6,249 bases of DNA from an uncultured Dokdonia sp. (GCA_937124495.1 CAKZKZ010000534.1:1-6249); one strand, 5' to 3'. Shown: positions 1 through 5,695, counted from the first letter of the stretch. Program-made: numbers and translations. The notes: a model not told the origin generated them from the letters alone.

Positions 1-469
1 TCACCGTTTGTATACCTGTGTCATTATTGTGATACTTGGTTAACCCCTTTCCTCCCATCATGTAGGTGGTATATTGAATTGAATTGCCTGTGATCAAAAA
101 AGCAAGTGCGTATTTTAGTAAATCCCATAAGGCATTATAGCAATCACTGTTGAACTTATCGGCCACAAGCCAGCAACCAGCGGAGTCTTCACAGGGATTT
201 ACTAAATTTCCATCTTTCGTAGATGTCAGCACTTCTCCCTGCCAAAGTACTTTATTTCCTTGCCCATATGTCCGCCCAGATTCCCATTCGGAGAGCTTGC
301 CATGGTCTATTAAATCATTTAACATGATATCATATAGCTCCCCAAAAAACTTACGTTTAAATATTCTTTCTTGGAGCACTACTTGAGGAGCTACCTGTCC
401 TGTAGGGTATTTATCCGACAATGGGCCATATTTTATAACCTCTCGTGCCGTAATTAGACTACTCGTCAT
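1..469 (-). CDS. Putative head-tail connector (neck) protein, C-terminus cut by window edge
   Basis: An open frame starts at ATG 469-467 and runs without a stop to the left edge, showing 156 residues. Its start overlaps the portal stop by 11 bases, so translation is probably coupled, and AAAAGAGCAAGACA precedes the ATG. Connectors bind under the portal after packaging and form the neck. The position directly after portal and the helical ends support this role: an N-terminal region to about residue 60 and a segment around 107-136 (CYNALWDLLKYALAFLITGN), followed by a Gly-rich turn (MMGGKGL). Bacteroidota phages often carry a connector-like protein of this pattern here, possibly the DUF6712 type, but I judge that from memory of the pattern only. 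Oddly, residues 62-100 read like a small carbohydrate-binding beta module (W62, Y68, G71, V74, W76, G78, N88, P92, W100), with Cys93 and Cys99 flanking its last turn. It could instead be an unrelated tail-completion protein. Confidence 0.6.
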   Translation of the reverse strand, partial: MTSSLITAREVIKYGPLSDKYPTGQVAPQVVLQERIFKRKFFGELYDIMLNDLIDHGKLSEWESGRTYGQGNKVLWQGEVLTSTKDGNLVNPCEDSAGCWLVADKFNSDCYNALWDLLKYALAFLITGNSIQYTTYMMGGKGLTKYHNNDTGIQTV

Positions 470-1820
470 TGTCTTGCTCTTTTGTAGATGTTTCTTGATT
501 CGCTAATCTTTCCAGCTCTCCTGCAAATGGAGAGGTAAATTTTGTTGCGTACTTCCCAAATTCAGTATTGCCTAAAAAATTCAATGCGTCGCTGTGTATC
601 GTATCGATTATGGAGTCTAACTTACCTTGCCATGTCTTCATCGTTGGGATGCCCATAGACTTAAGTTCACTAATAAAGATGTCGTTCGATAGACCTCCCG
701 AGATACTATCTCCAATCAACCTAGAGCTCCATTCATTTGCTCTTAGAATATCTTTTTCGATTGATTCTCCCGTAGACTCAAACCAACTCTCATTTGTGTT
801 TGACTTGAATTGTTTAACAAATGCAGCGCCCGATTTATAGCCCCTGGTCATAAACATAAATGGCATTGGATTGTCACCTTCTGCTGTAAAACTATCTGAC
901 AATTGATCAGCAAAAGTATCATAGCCATCCTCCTTGGCGTAATCATTTAAGGAACCTGTATAGCTAGGATCATTATCTTCAACTTCAATTAAAGCCGTTC
1001 CAACAAATCTAGTATCCGTTTCCTTTAATTTGTAGTCCAAGTTTTTGAACTCCAGAAATGCAGACTGAAAAGCCTCTATCCATTTAGGGCGACCATACCA
1101 CGCATAGTTTCCATTCTTGACGTGTAACATTGTCCTACTCACCCCATTGTCTTTGATATAATTAGGGTGGACGGGTAGCAACTCAGGCGGGTATCTATTC
1201 GTATAAGACAAGTCCCACTTTGGAGATATTGCAACATGCCTTATCTGCCCTTTTGGGGTAAATCTATATAAGCAATGATGGTTCTTGTGAATGTGAACAC
1301 TCACAGATTTCAACCCTAACGTTTCGGCCATTGCGACCTCTACGAAAGCATCTCCAGTCTCATTAAGGCTGTCAAATAAGTATTCGCCAAAGGTGCGTAG
1401 GTTTACTTCTTGCCCATCTACTCCATGCCATTTTATGTTCTCTATTAAGAACTCATGGTAAAGCATTTTTTCATCAATGCCAACAGTAGTGTCCGCCTCC
1501 AAGTTAAATACAGGATCAATCCTTTTAATTATGTCAATTTTTCCACCGAGCGAAAAACTTTTGATTCGCCCTAGAACTCCCCCAAGGGTTGGTGAAAGCC
1601 TTGGTAGGCTACTTAGCACATGTTGTAAAGTATGTGAATTGACTTCATCGCTACCGGAATAGGGAATGTACCGACCCTTATTAGCTCTGAAAAACGCCTC
1701 TAAATCCTTGCTGTTCTCTAATTGAGCAGGGATTGGGTTGGATGGGTTAGCATACTTAAAACCACCTTTCCTCTTCGACTTTTTGCGCTTAGGGTTGTAG
1801 TTGATTGCAGTTTCCCCCAT
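459..1820 (-). CDS. Phage portal protein
   Basis: The 453-residue protein is the probable portal, the dodecameric ring at one capsid vertex through which DNA enters and leaves and to which terminase and connector bind. Residues 232-256 hold the portal hallmark around WYGRPKW, a Tyr-Gly-x-Pro-x-Trp motif, followed by a long helix (IEAFQSAFLEFKNLDYKLK). Residues 355-405 (ILRANEWSSRLIGD, then SGGLSNDIF and a helix ending near IIDTI) match the conserved C-terminal region of PBSX-type portals, where a His/Asn-x-x-Ser/Pro-x-x-Leu-x-Gly motif precedes a Leu-Gly/Ser-Asn turn. The N-terminus is very basic (KRKKSKRKGG, residues 11-20), and the tail is acidic and Gln-rich. The length is normal for the family. 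It starts at ATG, 16 bases after the preceding stop, with TTGATAAACA just before it. It lies downstream of the capsid gene, which is unusual in tailed phages. Confidence 0.85.
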   Translation of the reverse strand: MGETAINYNPKRKKSKRKGGFKYANPSNPIPAQLENSKDLEAFFRANKGRYIPYSGSDEVNSHTLQHVLSSLPRLSPTLGGVLGRIKSFSLGGKIDIIKRIDPVFNLEADTTVGIDEKMLYHEFLIENIKWHGVDGQEVNLRTFGEYLFDSLNETGDAFVEVAMAETLGLKSVSVHIHKNHHCLYRFTPKGQIRHVAISPKWDLSYTNRYPPELLPVHPNYIKDNGVSRTMLHVKNGNYAWYGRPKWIEAFQSAFLEFKNLDYKLKETDTRFVGTALIEVEDNDPSYTGSLNDYAKEDGYDTFADQLSDSFTAEGDNPMPFMFMTRGYKSGAAFVKQFKSNTNESWFESTGESIEKDILRANEWSSRLIGDSISGGLSNDIFISELKSMGIPTMKTWQGKLDSIIDTIHSDALNFLGNTEFGKYATKFTSPFAGELERLANQETSTKEQDNDE

Positions 1821-1836
1821 TGTTTATCAATGCTAT

Positions 1837-2142
1837 TTACTTTTGTTTCCCAGAATTTGCCGCTACCGATGAAGGCGCTCTTGCTTTTTGAATCCTTACA
1901 ATCACCTGGTCTCTCTTTGATTGCTTTTTAGTCCATATTTTTTCCAAGACTTCCTGATTCGCACCAGTGTATTCGACTTCGTATTCTGGAGTGGCCTTGG
2001 TGGCCGCCACGATACCGTTTCCAGATTTGCCTTTAAGATTGTAAACCACCCCATCCATAGAGTATAGCAATACGAGCTTATCTTTATGTCTAGGACTTAC
2101 CTTGTATTCAAATTCCCTATTTCCTTTTTTATAATGCCTCAA
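1837..2142 (-). CDS. Small basic phage protein of unknown function, between virion protein and portal
   Basis: This 101-residue protein is not recognised with certainty. The best start is TTG at 2142-2140, which overlaps the end of the preceding gene by 14 bases. An in-frame TGA lies four codons further upstream, and the first in-frame ATG would remove about 28 residues, so a TTG start with translational coupling is the best reading. The first half is beta-like and charged (REFEYKVSPRHKDKLVLLYS, then VVYNLKGKSGNG), the middle holds an amphipathic stretch (ANQEVLEKIWTKK), and the end is Lys/Arg/Ser-rich and probably disordered. There is no signal peptide or membrane segment. Its place between virion genes in one operon suggests a minor head or neck protein or an assembly helper. 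That is inference from position only. Confidence 0.7.
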   Translation of the reverse strand: MRHYKKGNREFEYKVSPRHKDKLVLLYSMDGVVYNLKGKSGNGIVAATKATPEYEVEYTGANQEVLEKIWTKKQSKRDQVIVRIQKARAPSSVAANSGKQK

Positions 2143-2683
2143 TCTCTGCGTCAGTCATGTCTACGATTGGCGCAGCGTATTTACTCTGGCTAGTTACAGT
2201 CCATTGCATGTTGTCAGAAGCATCTCCGGTGTTTGAATTATTATTTACTGTGACGAGGGCTGGCTTCTTGCTAAGCTTCCATGTTCCCGCCTCCTTATCC
2301 ACCTCGACTCCTTGCATCCGCTTGAGTCCTGTCGAGTGGGTATGAATAAAAAGGTTACAGCATGCTGCTGCCGCATTGTCACCTGCCTTTATTTTTTCTT
2401 TTGTGAGTCCATCAAAGGGCATAACCGATTCCTGATCGAGAACGTGCTTTTTGCCTGTTCTTGCGCCGGTCTCGTTGAAGTACGCGACGTCCTGGTCGGT
2501 ATCATATTGTAGTTTTCCAATACTACCAACGGCAACGGTAACAAATCCGGTAACCTGACCATCAGCATCGATAGTCATGTCTGTAACATTAGAACAAAGA
2601 GTTCCGTGTGAATAGACAATGCCGCCATCGACATCACAAGTCCCTGTATTTTGATTAATTGATGTTATTCCTGGTACTGGCAT
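2129..2683 (-). CDS. Phage virion protein, tail-tube or head-decoration candidate
   Basis: The 184-residue protein starts at ATG 2683-2681, ten bases after the capsid stop. It is rich in predicted beta strands and Gly/Asp/Thr turns. Features seen: an N-terminal segment with Asp-x-Thr-Ile-Asp-Ala-Asp (residues 35-41), the stretch AYFNETGARTGKKHVLDQES (67-86), a helix (LTKEKIKAGDNAAAACCNLF), then IHTHSTGLKRMQGVEVD with a likely strand-turn-strand, and an acidic helical C-terminus (DMTDAEIEAL). The arrangement, beta barrel plus one central helix followed by a 'H-x-x-G-x-x-x-x-x-G' strand pair, resembles tail-tube-like proteins of Bacteroidota phages. Its position directly after the capsid gene would also suit a capsid decoration protein. 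Either way it is likely abundant in the virion. The paired cysteines at 108-109 are unusual for a phage structural protein. Confidence 0.6.
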   Translation of the reverse strand: MPVPGITSINQNTGTCDVDGGIVYSHGTLCSNVTDMTIDADGQVTGFVTVAVGSIGKLQYDTDQDVAYFNETGARTGKKHVLDQESVMPFDGLTKEKIKAGDNAAAACCNLFIHTHSTGLKRMQGVEVDKEAGTWKLSKKPALVTVNNNSNTGDASDNMQWTVTSQSKYAAPIVDMTDAEIEAL

Positions 2684-2693
2684 ATCGTCTTAA

Positions 2694-3872
2694 TTAAGGA
2701 GTTAAAGTAATAGAGCAGTTGGACGCCAAAGTGTGATCAAGGATCGCAGCATTGACTTTTAGATTGGTATTCATAAAGATTTGGCCTTTATAAGGAAGGT
2801 CTAATCTTTGCTCTACACGGAGCCCTACACCTTCGTACATGTCTAGGGCGGCAGTATCATAGGCGATGCCAAGATTGCCACGGACAGTTGTTAATACCCG
2901 GTGGGTGTGAGTTCCTGTAAGAATGTCAAATTGCTCTTGTTCGTTATCCAAGATGTACCACATACCCTTGTATTGGATTACATCATTGAGTGGTCGGCGA
3001 TTGCCATCTACTCCGGTAATATTGTATCGGTAGTCTTCAGGAATATTACCATATTGATTGGTAATGTGGTCCTCAATGGCCTCAAAGATGCCCGGAGTAA
3101 CTTTTGTTACTACGTCCATCCTGTTGCGGACCATTTTTTTCAATTCGGGGCGCATACCTTCTTTCACGCGGGAAAGTAAGTCAGGGATATTCCCGATAAA
3201 TTTATCGTCCCGAACCTCGTCATTGTGGATGGCAATATTCATATGCCCTCCCGGATGCTCATCGATTAAAGTCCGGTGGCCCTTGACATTGATGTTCATT
3301 TGCTGGTCATAGTAGTCATCCCACTCGTGTCCTCCACCCTCTTCTTTGCTGAACCAATCATTAGTATTGGACTGCTCAATCAATGGGTGTCCTGCGGCGT
3401 CATAAATAGAAACTAAAGCATTGCCCATTCCTAGGTAAATACCATCCAGCATTGCAGCAAGCAATCTTCGTCCCTCTTCGGTTGCCAGCATATCGCGAAC
3501 ATCATTGCCTGTACCTAAAATGTACTCTAAGCAGTCGCCCATAAAGGTATCGGGGCATTGCTCCATCATCGCCTCGATTGGTTGGAGGTCTAAGGATTCC
3601 ACTTGCATGTGGCTCTTACCTTTGGCGTTCCATGTCAGGCAATTTGTTCTCTTTTGAAACATGTGCTTCGGATGGCTGATACTACCAATCCGAGCCTTAC
3701 CATTTCGCCCAATTGGGATATCGGAGTAAAGCCCAAAAGCGTTTGCTGTAATGTCTCTCTTCTTCATTGCTCTGGCCTTAAAAAGGACAAGCATTGCCTC
3801 TGTGGGCATTTCAAATATTCTACTTTGGCCTTTGGTGTATTCCCAAAGCATACTATCGCCAATATATTCCAT
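2694..3872 (-). CDS. Probable major capsid protein
   Basis: The 392-residue protein is probably the HK97-fold shell subunit. Position is the strongest evidence: it directly follows the protease-scaffold gene and has an exceptionally A-rich 36-base leader, as expected for the most abundant protein. Within it, residues 105-160 form a pattern I associate with Bacteroidota phage capsid proteins: Cys106-Pro-Asp and Cys114-Leu-Glu, then NDVRDMLATEEGRRLLAAML and a hydrophobic helix (GIYLGMGNALVSIYDAAG), which would suit the long spine helix. The C-terminal part (YEGVGLRVEQRLDLPYKGQI, residues 346-365, then a hydrophobic strand) matches the closing strands usual in capsid proteins. No N-terminal coiled-coil delta domain is visible, in line with scaffold being supplied by the gene before it. 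The start is ATG 3872-3870. The loop at 165-200 is acidic and aromatic (EEGGGHEWDDYYDQQ) and probably surface exposed. Assignment rests on context and pattern, not on an alignment. Confidence 0.75.
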   Translation of the reverse strand: MEYIGDSMLWEYTKGQSRIFEMPTEAMLVLFKARAMKKRDITANAFGLYSDIPIGRNGKARIGSISHPKHMFQKRTNCLTWNAKGKSHMQVESLDLQPIEAMMEQCPDTFMGDCLEYILGTGNDVRDMLATEEGRRLLAAMLDGIYLGMGNALVSIYDAAGHPLIEQSNTNDWFSKEEGGGHEWDDYYDQQMNINVKGHRTLIDEHPGGHMNIAIHNDEVRDDKFIGNIPDLLSRVKEGMRPELKKMVRNRMDVVTKVTPGIFEAIEDHITNQYGNIPEDYRYNITGVDGNRRPLNDVIQYKGMWYILDNEQEQFDILTGTHTHRVLTTVRGNLGIAYDTAALDMYEGVGLRVEQRLDLPYKGQIFMNTNLKVNAAILDHTLASNCSITLTP

Positions 3873-3908
3873 AGTGTTTCTTAGTTTGTGTTTATTTGTT
3901 TGTTCTGG
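3873..3908 (-). promoter_or_regulatory. A-rich translation leader of the capsid gene
   Basis: The 36 bases between the protease stop and the capsid ATG contain 22 A, 9 C, 3 T and 2 G, including AACAAATAAACACAAAC, and end in AAACACT before ATG. There is no Shine-Dalgarno sequence and no possible strong fold. In Bacteroidota, A-rich unstructured leaders are known to favour strong translation, which fits the most abundant virion protein. Confidence 0.55.
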
Positions 3909-4421
3909 CTAGTTGAAGGAGGTGTACTCTCCTTTTAGGAGGGACTGAAAAAGCCCGCCATCATCGATCTTATTATCTGTCTTTGTTTTGGGGGTCAAGC
4001 TTTCCAATGCGCTTGATTCTGCTCCGTCCTCGCCTCCGGTGGAGATTCCTTTTAGCTTGTTGATTTGGGCAGCCAAAGCATCAATCTTTTTCTTACTCTC
4101 ATTTTGGGCCTCAGCCTCTTCTTTTGCTTTTTGCTCTGCTACACGCTTTGCTTCTTGCTTTGCCTCGGATTCGCCAGAAAGCTTTTCGCTAATGATTCCA
4201 ATCGCTTTGCCAAGCTCATCGGCGATCTTATTAATAGCATCGCTATTCGCGCTAAACCCTTTGGCTGTAGCTTGTTCCATCTTTTCAAGTCGCGCCTCTA
4301 GTTCGGTCATCTTTTGATCTGCCTTACTAGGGCCGGGGCTAGGTTCTGATTCTTTGCCTTGGGCGTTTTCGAGTGTTTTTTTTGCATCTTCTTCGCTGGT
4401 AGGTGTTTTATCAAGTGCCAT
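3909..4421 (-). CDS. Internal start: free scaffold protein nested in the protease gene
   Basis: An in-frame ATG at 4421-4419 (Met202 of the protease-scaffold protein) would give a separate 170-residue scaffold, MALDKTPTSEED onward. The 36 bases before it contain 22 A and only 2 G and end in AATAATAACACG. Their base make-up (22 A, 8 C, 4 T, 2 G) nearly equals that of the capsid gene leader (22 A, 9 C, 3 T, 2 G). The product would hold the coiled coil (ELEARLEKMEQATAKGF, then the Lys/Glu/Ala stretch to about residue 325 of the long form) and the C-terminus that should bind capsid subunits. Nested scaffold genes are established in other phages: lambda Nu3 lies inside gene C. Here the evidence is the start site and the domain boundary; expression is inferred. 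Confidence 0.6.
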   Translation of the reverse strand: MALDKTPTSEEDAKKTLENAQGKESEPSPGPSKADQKMTELEARLEKMEQATAKGFSANSDAINKIADELGKAIGIISEKLSGESEAKQEAKRVAEQKAKEEAEAQNESKKKIDALAAQINKLKGISTGGEDGAESSALESLTPKTKTDNKIDDGGLFQSLLKGEYTSFN

Positions 4422-5024
4422 CGTGTTATTATTTTTGTTATCTGTTGTTATGTTGTGGTAGGATAAATACTGATCTAATCTTGATTGTGGATTAAAGGAA
4501 GCTTCAAAGCTGGCCCCTTTGGTTAAGTGGTCAACAAAGCCCATCTCTAGGGCTTGTTTGGAGTTAATGATTGCAGTCCTGTTCATCATGCCCCTTATCT
4601 CGGAGATTGATAGGTTGCTGTTTTCGGCATAAATCTTTGCTAGGTCTTCGGTCATCATTTGGGCAGCTTGTCCCATGCTTTCTACAAGTTGACCTTCGCC
4701 ATGCGCCCCTGTCTGAACATTGTGAAATAACAAGTATCCGTTCTTTGGCATTGATCGATAGCCCTTAGTCCCTGCCTGCAAAAGAACACTACCCATTGAG
4801 TAGGCATATCCTATCACAGAGGTAGCCACTACATCACCTTTTTCTTTTCGACCCTCTAGGGCGTTGAAAATAGCCATGCCTTCCGCGACACTACCGCCAT
4901 AAGAATTGATCGGTACTCTAATAGTCCCGCCATCAAATCCCGATAGACTCCGGTCCAGGTCATTGAAGGTAAACCCCCAACCACCGACGTCTTCAAAACA
5001 CTTAATTTGTAATTCGCTCGCCAC
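3909..5024 (-). CDS. Prohead protease (ClpP-like) fused to a scaffold domain
   Basis: This 371-residue protein joins a ClpP-like (family S14) serine protease, about residues 4-175, to a charged scaffold domain, about 202-371. In head assembly such proteins shape the procapsid and then cut scaffold away. Seen in the protease part: the oxyanion-strand motif NSYGGSVAEGMAIFNAL (40-56), nucleophile Ser76 in GYAYSMGS, His101 in LLFHN, and the closing helix SKQALEMGFVD. The usual acidic third residue appears to be Thr150. An Asn-rich linker (190-201) leads to a Lys/Glu/Ala coiled coil at about 238-325 and an acidic tail. The start must be GTG 5024-5022: a TGA lies four codons upstream, and the first in-frame ATG is Met50, which would delete the NSYGG strand. 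A Bacteroidota-type promoter and a leader hairpin precede it. It is the first gene of the head operon. Confidence 0.85.
   Translation of the reverse strand: MASELQIKCFEDVGGWGFTFNDLDRSLSGFDGGTIRVPINSYGGSVAEGMAIFNALEGRKEKGDVVATSVIGYAYSMGSVLLQAGTKGYRSMPKNGYLLFHNVQTGAHGEGQLVESMGQAAQMMTEDLAKIYAENSNLSISEIRGMMNRTAIINSKQALEMGFVDHLTKGASFEASFNPQSRLDQYLSYHNITTDNKNNNTMALDKTPTSEEDAKKTLENAQGKESEPSPGPSKADQKMTELEARLEKMEQATAKGFSANSDAINKIADELGKAIGIISEKLSGESEAKQEAKRVAEQKAKEEAEAQNESKKKIDALAAQINKLKGISTGGEDGAESSALESLTPKTKTDNKIDDGGLFQSLLKGEYTSFN
4422..4457 (-). promoter_or_regulatory. A-rich translation leader of the internal scaffold start
   Basis: The 36 bases before the internal ATG contain 22 A, 8 C, 4 T and 2 G and end in TAACACG before ATG, closely like the capsid leader. 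Because it lies inside the protease frame, it is also translated and yields the odd linker NITTDNKNNNT. Confidence 0.5.
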
Positions 5025-5039
5025 AATAATTATTCAAGA

Positions 5040-5063
5040 TTAAACACCTCTTTAGAGGTTTAA
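5040..5063 (-). promoter_or_regulatory. Leader hairpin before the protease start codon
   Basis: The transcript would read TTAAACCTC, loop TAAA, GAGGTGTTTAA: nine base pairs interrupted by a two-base bulge. It sits between the predicted transcription start (about 5070) and the GTG start at 5024. There is no U-run after it, so a factor-independent terminator is unlikely. It could protect the 5' end of the mRNA or limit protease translation. Confidence 0.4.
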
Positions 5064-5076
5064 TATGAGTTCTTTA

Positions 5077-5108
5077 CAAATGTAGTTTATGCTGATAATG
5101 AATACAAT
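5077..5108 (-). promoter_or_regulatory. Putative Bacteroidota-type promoter for the head operon
   Basis: Read on the minus strand, ATTG (5108-5105) is followed by a 20-base spacer and then TACATTTG (5084-5077). The known primary-sigma consensus in Bacteroidota is TTTG or TTG near -33 and TAnnTTTG near -7, with about 19-21 bases between. The -7 element matches fully, and three of four bases match upstream. Transcription would start near 5070, leaving a leader of about 45 bases before the GTG of the protease gene. It is the only site with both elements that I found ahead of a gene. Confidence 0.6.
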
Positions 5109-5126
5109 ACGCAAGGTGGGTTGCAC

Positions 5127-5140
5127 TGTCCCGTGGGACA
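5127..5140. promoter_or_regulatory. Perfect palindrome, candidate operator or activator site
   Basis: TGTCCC-GT-GGGACA is a perfect inverted repeat with six-base arms. It is the most GC-rich spot in an AT-rich gap, and its centre lies about 62 bases upstream of the predicted transcription start, a usual position for a class I activator. An outer GCAC/GTGC pair (5123-5126, 5147-5150) could extend it. A terminator for the preceding operon is the alternative, but no T-tract follows on the minus strand. Confidence 0.4.
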
Positions 5141-5148
5141 TTACGCGT

Positions 5149-5163
5149 GCTTTCTTGGCTTAA
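5149..5163 (-). repeat. Direct repeat copy 1 upstream of head promoter
   Basis: TTAAGCCAAGAAAGC on the minus strand. It shares TTAAGCCAA exactly, and a similar AAAG-GC end, with the copy at 5181-5196. The two copies are 33 bases apart, close to three helical turns, as expected for tandem protein-binding sites. Chance similarity in an AT-rich gap cannot be excluded. Confidence 0.3.
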
Positions 5164-5180
5164 TAATGGGGTGCTGTCTA

Positions 5181-5196
5181 GCTCTTTTTGGCTTAA
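5181..5196 (-). repeat. Direct repeat copy 2 upstream of head promoter
   Basis: TTAAGCCAAAAAGAGC on the minus strand, the partner of the copy at 5149-5163. It lies just after the stop of the helix-turn-helix gene and overlaps the short palindrome CTTAATTTAAG (5192-5202). Confidence 0.3.
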
Positions 5197-5214
5197 ATTA
5201 AGAGGCTTGTATTT

Positions 5215-5496
5215 TTAGTAAATTAGTTTCTTTGATCTTTTAGGCTTCCATATTCCAGCCACAATAGCAGCTTGGCGGAGTTGCCCCTCCGTTATGCCAT
5301 ATTTAACTAAAAGCATACCGGGGCTTACCCGATTCTTTAGGTCATTAATAATGAACGGCTTTGCTAAAGAAAAATAATCATAATGCTTTACGTGCTCCCT
5401 AAAAAACTCCCTGCATTCGTCCGGTATTTGGGAGAACTCAATCCACATCTGAATTATCTTTTCTCTCTTAGGGTGTTCAATTGATACGTCCATCAT
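5215..5496 (-). CDS. Small helix-turn-helix-like protein, candidate regulator or packaging protein
   Basis: I place the start at ATG 5496-5494 (ATG ATG GAC), giving about 93 residues. TCGGTAAAGAAATTA precedes it, and it overlaps the previous gene by 20 bases. An upstream ATG at 5532 would add 12 residues but has a pyrimidine-rich leader and a longer overlap. The N-terminal half is helical and charged (HPKREKIIQMWIEFSQIP, then REFFREHVKHYDYF). The C-terminal half holds a helix-turn-helix-like stretch (PGMLLVKYGITEGQLRQAAI) followed by a basic tail (WKPKRSKKL), which fits DNA binding. It is the last gene before the 190-bp control region, so it may regulate the head promoter. It could also be a small terminase subunit or another DNA-binding late protein, since no terminase is visible. 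No family is recognised with confidence. Confidence 0.65.
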   Translation of the reverse strand: MMDVSIEHPKREKIIQMWIEFSQIPDECREFFREHVKHYDYFSLAKPFIINDLKNRVSPGMLLVKYGITEGQLRQAAIVAGIWKPKRSKKLIY

Positions 5497-5695
5497 TAAT
5501 TTCTTTACCGAAATACTGCATAACTCCAACATGGGTCGCAGAACAACATTTTAATAAATCTGATTCGCTATAACTATAATTACTAAGTCGATATTTGTCG
5601 TGTATTTTTAGCAAACCCTTGATGTCACTAACTCTGTGTAGCTTTATTACCTCTTTGTATTCTGATCTTGGTAGCTTTGAAAAATCCCAGCTCAT
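5477..5695 (-). CDS. Small conserved-looking phage protein of unknown function
   Basis: The 72-residue protein starts at ATG 5695-5693, sharing four bases (ATGA) with the stop of the gene before it, a sign of translational coupling. It looks mainly helical and polar: WDFSKLPRSEYKEVIKLHRV, then SDIKGLLKIHDKYRLSNYSY, with a Cys-Cys pair and a final short helix (MQYFGKEINDG). The Leu-Pro-x-x-Glu-Tyr-Lys-x-x-Ile-x-Leu-His pattern resembles small proteins I have seen in Bacteroidota prophage tail/head borders, but I know no function for them. There is no signal peptide or membrane segment. It overlaps the following helix-turn-helix gene by about 20 bases, so the two are probably made together. Confidence 0.65.
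   Translation of the reverse strand: MSWDFSKLPRSEYKEVIKLHRVSDIKGLLKIHDKYRLSNYSYSESDLLKCCSATHVGVMQYFGKEINDGRIN

Noticed and set aside
150..386. Plus-strand open frame of 78 residues near the left edge
   Set aside because: It lies antisense to the continuous minus-strand connector frame and has no recognisable protein pattern or start context.
1004..1011. A TAnnTTTG match (TAGATTTG, minus strand) inside the portal gene
   Set aside because: The nearest TTG upstream is 26 bases away, outside the usual spacing, and no gene begins nearby.
2901..3884. Several plus-strand open frames of 84-93 residues
   Set aside because: They overlap one another and the capsid gene, and none resembles a known family.
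3988..4317. Plus-strand open frame of 109 residues, rich in Ser, Phe and Ala
   Set aside because: It is the antisense of the Lys/Glu/Ala coiled coil of the scaffold. It has no leader or promoter, and the sense frame has clear domain evidence.
5040..5063. Factor-independent terminator in the gap
   Set aside because: The stem is AU-rich with a bulge, no T-run follows on either strand, and it lies downstream of the predicted promoter.
5497..5532. Longer form of the helix-turn-helix protein from ATG 5532
   Set aside because: The leader is pyrimidine-rich and the overlap with the preceding gene would be 56 bases; ATG 5496 has a better A-rich context. It remains possible.
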